Source: Haloferula helveola
GTDB lineage: Bacteria; Verrucomicrobiota; Verrucomicrobiia; Verrucomicrobiales; Akkermansiaceae
Length of the DNA stretch: 64,000 nucleotides
Reading direction: 5' to 3'
Assembly: GCF_037076345.1 (NCBI RefSeq)
Contig: NZ_AP024702.1
Span: 3,534,001 to 3,598,000 of the forward strand
Both the position numbers and the translations under genes were made by a program. Shown one piece after another: positions 42,823 to 50,129 of this stretch (the first letter of the stretch is position 1; each line of letters opens with the position of its first letter). The notes below the pieces were generated by a model. The model saw only the letters and a program-made list of their open reading frames with translations, searched no databases and was not told the origin of the DNA.

Positions 42823-44348
42823 GTCAGGACCGCGAAAGACTCGATCAGCTGATCAGCAAGTATCTCGACAACGAAGCGACCGATGAGGAGTCGGCCTGGC
42901 TGGTGGCGAGGCTGGGGGATTCCTCGGCGGACCTCGACGTAATGACCGACCGGCTCCTGATCGAGGCCGAGCTGCTCCATCTCGGAGCGGAGGGTGATCT
43001 GGAGTCTCGCGAGCCGGCACGCCAGCCACTGTGGTGGCGCCATCCTGCATGGGTTTCGGTCGCTGCGGCGGCCGCCTTGGTGATGCTGGTCGCCGGGATC
43101 ATGTCGCTGATCGCGACGCCGGATCCCGAGCCATTCGCGACGTGGCAGTCCTCACCGGGCAGCGTGATTTCGGTGACCGGCGGGGCGGATGAGGAAACCC
43201 ACCTCAGCGAGGGCTCGACCCTGAGGGTTTCCCAGGGCTGTGCCGAAGTGCAGTTGCGCGACGGCGTGCGTTGCGTCGTTCAGGCGCCTTCCAGTCTGAC
43301 GCTCGAGTCCGAGGGCAGGGTTCTGCTCAAGGATGGGAGGGCCCGATTCCATGTCGAGAAGCAGGCCCGTGGATTCACGGTCATGACTCCGGATCTGAAG
43401 GTGGTCGATCTCGGCACCGAGTTCGGGGTCGATGCCCGCGGCAAGGATCGTGGCGAGGTACATGTGATGACCGGTCTGGTGGAAGTGACCACCCGCTCCG
43501 GACGCGAGGCCACGACCCGTGTGTCCGCGGGCAAGGCGGTGGCCGTGGCATTGGTTGGCGAGCTTGAGGCGATCCCGTTCGACGCCGCGCCTTTCCTCAA
43601 CGAACTGCCGGGCGGTATCCCGGCGATCCGTTTCCCCTTCGATGACCGGGAGGGCGACAGCTTCCACGGCGAGGGAACCATCGCGCGGCGGAGTGGAGCC
43701 CGCTTCCAGCTTGGCGGGCCGCACGCACCCGGCGTCGGTGACGGCCGCTTCGGCAAGGCTCTGGAGTTTTCCGGCGAGCATTACATCCGCTCCAGTTGGA
43801 AGGGGATTTCCGGAACGCAGCCGCGGACGGTTTCTTTCTGGGTGAAGATTCCTTCCGAAGTCGGGACGGAGCCCTTCCCGCTGGTTTCGTGGGGGCAGGG
43901 TCGGGACCCTGGGGCGATGTCGGACTTCGGGATTCGTCTCGGCGGACAGGGGAGAATCCGGATCGTGTCCGGACGACGTTGGCTTGAGGGAGGGATCTCG
44001 ATCGCCGACGGGGGGTGGCACCACGTGGCGGTCATCTTCGGAAGCTACCAGCGAGGATCGTGGCCGGAGGCCAAGCTCTACATCGACTCGGCGGAAGACC
44101 GGTTGATCCCCGGGGAACCGTGGCGGCATGAAAAGGCTTCGCTCGATACCTTCTCGACCGTCATCGATCACCCGTGGTCGGTGCCCGTGACGCTGGGTCG
44201 GTTCGGTGACGACGAGCGAACTTTCCTGCCCGAGTTGCAGGGGTCGATCGACGAGCTGATCATCGCCGAGGGGGTGGTGACTCCGAAGCAGGTGAAGGCC
44301 CTGTTCGAGAACCGTCTGGACGAAAGCGGGCTGGATCTCGGCCGATGA
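42819..44348 (+). CDS. FecR-like protein fused to a LamG domain (second)
   Basis: 509 residues from ATG 42819. Cytoplasmic N-terminus with an ISKYLDNEATDEESAWLVARLGDSSADLDVMTDRLLIEAELLH anti-sigma region, a transmembrane helix (about 71-94, HPAWVSVAAAAALVMLVAGIMSLIA), a FecR domain (LRVSQGCAEVQLRDGVRCVVQAPSSLTLESEGRVLLKDGRARFHVEKQARGFTVMTPDLKVVDLGTEFGVD) and a LamG domain (PRTVSFWVKIP, GGWHHVAVIFGSYQ, GSIDELIIAEGVVTPKQVKALFEN). Same architecture as the protein of 35178-36779. The VVDLGTEFGV motif is typical of this family. It probably senses an external ligand and releases the sigma factor encoded just upstream. Confidence 0.9.
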   Translation: MSQDRERLDQLISKYLDNEATDEESAWLVARLGDSSADLDVMTDRLLIEAELLHLGAEGDLESREPARQPLWWRHPAWVSVAAAAALVMLVAGIMSLIATPDPEPFATWQSSPGSVISVTGGADEETHLSEGSTLRVSQGCAEVQLRDGVRCVVQAPSSLTLESEGRVLLKDGRARFHVEKQARGFTVMTPDLKVVDLGTEFGVDARGKDRGEVHVMTGLVEVTTRSGREATTRVSAGKAVAVALVGELEAIPFDAAPFLNELPGGIPAIRFPFDDREGDSFHGEGTIARRSGARFQLGGPHAPGVGDGRFGKALEFSGEHYIRSSWKGISGTQPRTVSFWVKIPSEVGTEPFPLVSWGQGRDPGAMSDFGIRLGGQGRIRIVSGRRWLEGGISIADGGWHHVAVIFGSYQRGSWPEAKLYIDSAEDRLIPGEPWRHEKASLDTFSTVIDHPWSVPVTLGRFGDDERTFLPELQGSIDELIIAEGVVTPKQVKALFENRLDESGLDLGR

Positions 44349-44435
44349 TTCCGGGATTTCCCGAGACGCGCTTGCTAACATCACGTCCCGTACCGGCTGT
44401 GGCCGGGCGGAGGGTGACCCGCCTCCCGTAAACCC

Positions 44436-47400
44436 ATGCTCAAACACTCCCTGATCGCGATCCTTCTTGGCGTCGCCTCATCCCGTGCCGCCGTCATCTC
44501 GCCCGTCAACGTGACGACGACGCTTGGCCCTGATTTCTTCTTCGATGACGCCGCTACCGGCGGAAACGACAACAACACGACCCAGTTCGTCCGCGAGATT
44601 TCCGGCTACTGGACCAACGGCGCGACCGTCACGCTGAAGGGGATCGGTTGGGCATCGTCCGCGTCAGGCACCACCGCCACCACGGCGACGGTTACTTTTA
44701 CCGATCCCGGGCCGGACGATGCTTTTGATACGGCCGACGATGTCGAGGTCGGCAGCGTGACGGACTCCCTCAACTACACCGGAGCGGGAGAGTATGCGTG
44801 GGACTTCGACGCCGACGTCGTGTTCGTGGCCGCTTCGGCCTCACTGAGAATCCGGATCGACTCGGACGGAAACATCCGTCGCAAAACGACCGGCGGCAGC
44901 CTGCAGTCGGCGGTGAAGCTGAGCCTTGCCGGGAGTTCCGTGGGAGGCGACCCGCCGCCGGTGGTCAATGCCGCGGAAGCATCCGGATTCTGGGACACAG
45001 TAGCGTGGGACACCGGCAGCGGTTCGGTCACGGGCGATCTTCAGGATGCGGATACCGCGCTGGTCGGCAATTACCGCAAGATCACGTTTCGCGGAGTGCC
45101 CTCCGGTGAGACGGTGGAGACCCTGATTCTGGGAAACAGCGTGTCGGAAACGGGGCAGGGCACGCTTGTCGTGGACAGCGGCACGTTGAATGTCACCGGT
45201 GATGCCACGGTGGGCCGTGCGGACTCCGCGAACGACTCGTTCATCGAGGTGAGCGGTGGCACCCTGTCGATCGCGGGCAACGCTGCTTTCGGACGCGACA
45301 CCGAGGCCTGCGACGGATCGCTCACGGTGGCCGGCGGAACGGTCGAGGTCGGTGGTGACCTTGAAATGGGAGGCTTCGAAACCGGCGGCTCGATGCTGCG
45401 TTTCCACAATCCCGGAAGCTCGGCTCCGGTGGATGTCGGCGGGTCGCTCACGTTCGGCCGCTGTTCGCTGGATCTGACCTTCGATGCCGGCTACACGCAC
45501 ACCCCCGGTCAGGTGATCACCTTGGTCGAGTATGTCTCCCGCGACGGACAGTTCGGCAACTTCCGGCGTGGTGACGAGTTCAACTGCGGGCCGAACCGCT
45601 ATCGCATCGACTACGATGTTTCCAGTGGAGGGAAGCTCGGCATCACCCTGACCGCGCTGGCGAACTGGTCGACCGCCTCGACGCCTCCGAACATCGTCTT
45701 CATCTTCTCCGATGACCAGGGCTACTCGGACCTTTCGCTGAACGGTCATCCGGAGTGGGCAGCGAAGTATCCGATGCCAGAACTCGACGCGATCGCGGCG
45801 GCCGGCGCCCGCTTCACGGACGCCTATGTCACCGGCGGAGTCTGCCATCCGTCGCGGTGCGGCATTCTGAGCGGTCGCTACCAGCAGCGCTTCGGCACCG
45901 ACAACAACCTGAGCGGTCCGAGTTACAACGGACTCGCCGTTTCGCAGCGGACGGTGCCGCGTCGACTGCAGGGTCTCGGATACCGGACCTACGGCGTCGG
46001 CAAGTGGCACCTTGGCGACACGGTCGTCCACCACCCGAACGTCCGCGGTTTCGACCGCTGGTACGGGATGTGGTCCGGTTCACGGAGCTACTATGCGAAC
46101 ACCACCGAGCCGCGGGTCTTCCAGAACCAGATGACTCCGGATTTCGCGGGCGAGACCGGCGACTACCTGACCGACCGGATCGGTGACGCGACGGTTGACT
46201 TCATCGACGAGCACGTGCTCAACCACCCCGGACAGCCGTTCTACATCTACATGTCGTTCACGGCAGTTCACGGGCCGATGGACATCCAGGCGATGGACCC
46301 GAGGTTCGCCCGTTTGCAAAGTGAGTTTGGGCTGAATGCATCGGACTACGACAATGCCCCGATCATCTTCAGCGGCTCGAACCAGAATGCGGTCGATGCC
46401 AACCGTTACGAGCTCGCGGCGATGACCCTCGCCCTCGATGAGAACATCGGCAAGGTGGTCGACAAGGTCGACAGCCTCGGCCTGACCGATAACACGATCT
46501 TCGTCTACATGACCGACAACGGCGGTGCCGGGTGGAGCTCGGGCAACGGCGGCAACTATTCGTACAACCAGCCCCTTCGCGGATACAAGGGGAGCGGCAT
46601 GACGGACGGGTCGATCCGGGTGCCGTGCGCGATGAAGTGGCCCGGCACGATCCCGGCCGGGCAGGTGGTTTCCGATCCCGTGATCTCCCTCGATTTCCTC
46701 GCGACCTACGTCAATGCCGGCGGCGCACCCGTCGCGGCACGCAATGGTCTGGACGGTCTTGATCTGTTGCCTCTGCTGAAGGACGGCACGCCTCTGCCGG
46801 AGGACCGGGTGCTGACGTGGCGGGCCGGCGGCAATGCGGGCGGAGGCTCGGCGATCCGCATGGGCGACTGGAAACTTCTGATCTCCGACGGCTCGCAGAC
46901 GGAGAGTCTCTACCATCTACCGAGCGATCCGGACGAGAGCTCGAACCAGATCGGCTCGGAGCCGGGAATCGCGACCGAGTTGAGAGCGCGGTTCGACGCT
47001 TGGGAAGCCGCGACCCTACCTCCGTTTTACGGCACATCCGGGATCGATCTGGATGCGGGCCTTGAGCGTCATGGCATCACCGGCGGGTACCGGTTGAAGA
47101 ATGGCGGGTCCGGCCTGGCATGGCTGTCCTCGCCCTTCCGCACCTCTGTTCCGCTGGGTGGCGACTTTCATTTCCGCTTCCTCGCCCGCTCGTCGGAGCC
47201 GTCGGTCGGCGCCGATGCCGAACTTGCGTACGGGCTCGCCGATTCCGCGAACCGCAACCAGTTCATCCGTGCGATCGTTGACTTCGGGCAGGGAGAAATC
47301 CGCCTCGAAAACGGTCGTTCCGGGGGCAGTGCGAGCGCGGCATTGGCCGGGGTGCCTACCGAGTTCGTCGAGGGAGGGCTGGAATTCGATTCAAGCTCCA

Positions 47401-47786
47401 ACCAGCTCACGTTCTGCTTCGGAGGATCGAATGTGGTTCTCGCCCTCGATGGCGGATACGGGCCGCTCAGCCACGTCGCGGTCGGGGCCGCGGGCATGGA
47501 GGGCGAGATTACCACCCTGACTCCGGTAGATGGCACCGGCTTGGGCGCCGATGCCCGTAATGTGCTTCCAATTCCCAATGGCGGCCTCGTCGATCTGGCG
47601 GTGCTGTTCGGTTCGCTGCCGCCGTTCACGCCGCTGGTCGAACGGAGCGGAACGCTTGGCGGCTTCGCCGAGGACCCGGAGGCGCTGGTCGAATCCCTCG
47701 GGGGCGGACTCTTCCGGGCGAGCTGCGTCGCGACTCCCGGAGCGGATCGCGAGTTTTTCCGGTGGAATCTCGGAGTGTCGCGTTAA
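44436..47786 (+). CDS. giant secreted sulfatase with N-terminal beta modules
   Basis: A 1116-residue sulfatase with a signal peptide (MLKHSLIAILLGVASSRAA). Residues about 25-165 form an unnamed beta module ending in GAGEYAWDFDADVVF, also present twice in the next gene. Residues about 185-400 resemble an autotransporter-associated or repeat beta region (GTLVVDSGTLNVTGDATVGRADSANDSFIEVSGGTLSIAGNAAFGRD). The sulfatase domain opens near 420 (PPNIVFIFSDDQGYSDLS); the formylglycine site is C470-H-P-S-R in GGVCHPSRCGILSGRY, with GVGKWHLGDTVVHHPN and VYMTDNGGAGWSSGN following. After the enzyme comes a LamG-like tail domain and the end EFFRWNLGVSR. It is probably controlled by the sigma/FecR pair just upstream. 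Confidence 0.9.
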   Translation: MLKHSLIAILLGVASSRAAVISPVNVTTTLGPDFFFDDAATGGNDNNTTQFVREISGYWTNGATVTLKGIGWASSASGTTATTATVTFTDPGPDDAFDTADDVEVGSVTDSLNYTGAGEYAWDFDADVVFVAASASLRIRIDSDGNIRRKTTGGSLQSAVKLSLAGSSVGGDPPPVVNAAEASGFWDTVAWDTGSGSVTGDLQDADTALVGNYRKITFRGVPSGETVETLILGNSVSETGQGTLVVDSGTLNVTGDATVGRADSANDSFIEVSGGTLSIAGNAAFGRDTEACDGSLTVAGGTVEVGGDLEMGGFETGGSMLRFHNPGSSAPVDVGGSLTFGRCSLDLTFDAGYTHTPGQVITLVEYVSRDGQFGNFRRGDEFNCGPNRYRIDYDVSSGGKLGITLTALANWSTASTPPNIVFIFSDDQGYSDLSLNGHPEWAAKYPMPELDAIAAAGARFTDAYVTGGVCHPSRCGILSGRYQQRFGTDNNLSGPSYNGLAVSQRTVPRRLQGLGYRTYGVGKWHLGDTVVHHPNVRGFDRWYGMWSGSRSYYANTTEPRVFQNQMTPDFAGETGDYLTDRIGDATVDFIDEHVLNHPGQPFYIYMSFTAVHGPMDIQAMDPRFARLQSEFGLNASDYDNAPIIFSGSNQNAVDANRYELAAMTLALDENIGKVVDKVDSLGLTDNTIFVYMTDNGGAGWSSGNGGNYSYNQPLRGYKGSGMTDGSIRVPCAMKWPGTIPAGQVVSDPVISLDFLATYVNAGGAPVAARNGLDGLDLLPLLKDGTPLPEDRVLTWRAGGNAGGGSAIRMGDWKLLISDGSQTESLYHLPSDPDESSNQIGSEPGIATELRARFDAWEAATLPPFYGTSGIDLDAGLERHGITGGYRLKNGGSGLAWLSSPFRTSVPLGGDFHFRFLARSSEPSVGADAELAYGLADSANRNQFIRAIVDFGQGEIRLENGRSGGSASAALAGVPTEFVEGGLEFDSSSNQLTFCFGGSNVVLALDGGYGPLSHVAVGAAGMEGEITTLTPVDGTGLGADARNVLPIPNGGLVDLAVLFGSLPPFTPLVERSGTLGGFAEDPEALVESLGGGLFRASCVATPGADREFFRWNLGVSR

Positions 47787-47852
47787 CAAAGCGGGCGCAC
47801 ATGGCTGTGGATGGTGCCGAAGGAATTCTTCGCGCGTCTCCAAACCCATCCC

Positions 47853-50129
47853 ATGAAAACCGAAAGACCCTCGAGTCCCTCCGTATCTTCGTCCCTCGCG
47901 CTCCTCTTTTCCCTCGGTCTGCTGCCTGCGGCAGCGGCGAGTTTCGAAGAGGTTGCTGCCGAAGGTGACAATATTGGAACGACCTACCTTTTCGACGGCA
48001 ATGCCAGCACTGGCGGCAACGATTCGAACAGCGATGGCGATCCAGAGTCGATTTCGTTCATCCGCAGCTGGACGCTGATCGGCGGCCCGGCCGAGGTTTC
48101 GGTGACCGGCCTCGCCTTCGGGGTGCCGGGCGGGGCAAACACCGACGGAAACGTGATTACCGCCGAGATCACGTATCTGGGAGCCGATGGTGTCCTCGGC
48201 GGCGGAGATGACGTGGTGTTCGGGACCACCCAGGCGACCATGAACTTCACCACGGGAGCCGGGCGCTACGAATGGGCATTCGATGCGCCGGTGACCGGCA
48301 CCATCGACGGCTCGGGTAGCGCCTTCGAGGTGAAGCTGACTTCCTTCCGGGCCGACAACGGGGGCGAGACCTACAACATGCGGTTCAAGACGACGTCCGG
48401 AGCGAGCCCCAACAACGTGAAGATCGACATCGCTGGCACGAGTGCCGCGGCGACCGACACCGACTCGGACGGGATTCCCGATGCGTTCGAGGACAACGGG
48501 GGTGTGTATGTCGGACCCACCCAGACCGGCACGGATCCGAATGATGACGATTCCGATGGCGACAACCTGATCGACGGAGACGAGCTCTACGGGCTGCCCG
48601 TCACCGGTTTCTTCTCGGATCCGAACCTGGCCGACACCGACAGCGACCTGATCAATGACGACGTCGAGAATTCTGGTTCGGCCAACGTGCTCTATTCCAA
48701 CGAGCCGACCGATCCGAGTGATCCCGACAGCGACGACGACAACCTGACGGACGGCGAGGAGATCAACACCCACGGAACCGATCCGAATGATGCCGACACC
48801 GATGGGGACACACTTTCCGATGGAGACGAAGTCCTCGTCTACGGAACCGATCCCGCCGACCTTGATGGAGACACCGACAACGACACGCTGCCCGACGGCT
48901 GGGAAGTGGCGAACGGGCTGGATCCGAATGATAACGGCACCGTCGATCCCGACAACGGGGCGGCGGGTGATCCCGACAACGATCTTCTGGCCAACTCGGA
49001 CGAATACAACGGCGGCACCGCCAGTTCCGACCCGCAGGATCCCGACACCGACAACGACGGTTTGGACGACCGCTTCGAGTGGGACTCCACCGGACTGGGT
49101 GGCTTCCTTTCTTTGCTCAGCCGCGACACCGACGGCGACGGCCTGGGCGACAAGTTCGAGGTCGACAACGGTCTCGATCCGTTCACCGACGATGACTTCG
49201 ATGCCGACCTCGTCACCGACTTCGACGAGGTGATGATGTATGGCTCCGATCCGAAGGACATCAACAGCTTCCCCGGCGACGGCATCGCACCTGCGGTGGG
49301 TGGTCTGACGCCGATCACGAACTTCGGCACGGTGGGAGTGACCGCCAATCTTCCGCTGCCGCCGATGGGAGGGGATCCTGCGTCACTCAACTCCGCGGTG
49401 GTCAACGAAGCGGCCCAGGGCGGGGACGATCTGGACTACGCGGGCGGCGTCACGGATTTCACCGTGGTGTATGATAGTGCCCTTCCGGCCGCAGGCACCA
49501 ACGTTTCCATCACCGGCTTCGCCTGGGTGGTAACGGGCGGCACGACGAACAGCGACGGCGATATCCGCGTCGAGTTCTACGATCCGGAGGCAGCCGACGG
49601 TGACCCCGATTTCGACGGAGTCGATGCCGAGACTTTCCTTGGTTCGGCCACCGGCACCCTCACGACGTCCGGCACGACCGGCGTCTCCTACTGGGCCTTT
49701 GACACTCCGGTCAACTTCACCAGCGCGGGGACCGGAATCGCGGTGAGGATTCTCAGCACCGAGAAGCTGCGGCTCAAGGCGCAGGAGAACATCGCTACCG
49801 GCTTCCGCTATTCGAACCAAGGCGACGGGATCTTCGCGATCAACAACAGCGTGCGCCTGACCCTGTTCGGAACCGCCGCGCTTCCGGGTGGGACGGCGAT
49901 CACCGGCATCACCAGTTCGGGTGGCAACGTGACGATCTCGTTTACCGGCACGCCGGGCAATCCGGGGCTCTTCACCGTCACCGAGTCTGCCGATCTCGTC
50001 ACCGCCTTCACCGCGGTCGATCCGGGTGACATCGTGACCGGTGTCACGGAAGGCGCCGCCGGGGAGTACAGCGTGGTGATCGATGTCTCCGGAAAGGGGC
50101 CGAAGTACTTCTTCCGTATCGAGGACTAG
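47853..50129 (+). CDS. secreted TSP3 protein with two copies of the beta module
   Basis: 758 residues from ATG 47853 with a signal peptide (about 1-30, SLALLFSLGLLPAAAA). Residues about 35-190 and about 515-680 are two copies of the module found in the preceding sulfatase (GAGRYEWAFDAPV; GVSYWAFDTPVNF). Between them is a long TSP3 stretch (about 200-470): TDSDGIPDAFEDNG, DDDSDGDNLIDGDELYG, DPDSDDDNLTDGEEINTHGTDPND, DTDGDTLSDGDEVLVYGTDP and others. The end is PKYFFRIED. It should bind calcium and a glycan or surface partner. It ends in a 4-bp overlap with the convergent helicase gene. Confidence 0.87.
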   Translation: MKTERPSSPSVSSSLALLFSLGLLPAAAASFEEVAAEGDNIGTTYLFDGNASTGGNDSNSDGDPESISFIRSWTLIGGPAEVSVTGLAFGVPGGANTDGNVITAEITYLGADGVLGGGDDVVFGTTQATMNFTTGAGRYEWAFDAPVTGTIDGSGSAFEVKLTSFRADNGGETYNMRFKTTSGASPNNVKIDIAGTSAAATDTDSDGIPDAFEDNGGVYVGPTQTGTDPNDDDSDGDNLIDGDELYGLPVTGFFSDPNLADTDSDLINDDVENSGSANVLYSNEPTDPSDPDSDDDNLTDGEEINTHGTDPNDADTDGDTLSDGDEVLVYGTDPADLDGDTDNDTLPDGWEVANGLDPNDNGTVDPDNGAAGDPDNDLLANSDEYNGGTASSDPQDPDTDNDGLDDRFEWDSTGLGGFLSLLSRDTDGDGLGDKFEVDNGLDPFTDDDFDADLVTDFDEVMMYGSDPKDINSFPGDGIAPAVGGLTPITNFGTVGVTANLPLPPMGGDPASLNSAVVNEAAQGGDDLDYAGGVTDFTVVYDSALPAAGTNVSITGFAWVVTGGTTNSDGDIRVEFYDPEAADGDPDFDGVDAETFLGSATGTLTTSGTTGVSYWAFDTPVNFTSAGTGIAVRILSTEKLRLKAQENIATGFRYSNQGDGIFAINNSVRLTLFGTAALPGGTAITGITSSGGNVTISFTGTPGNPGLFTVTESADLVTAFTAVDPGDIVTGVTEGAAGEYSVVIDVSGKGPKYFFRIED

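Noticed and set aside
48450..49260. Apparent DNA-level tandem repeat in the TSP3 region
   Set aside because: The periodicity is at protein level (D-x-D-x-D-G calcium repeats) and the DNA copies are diverged; not a CRISPR or satellite.
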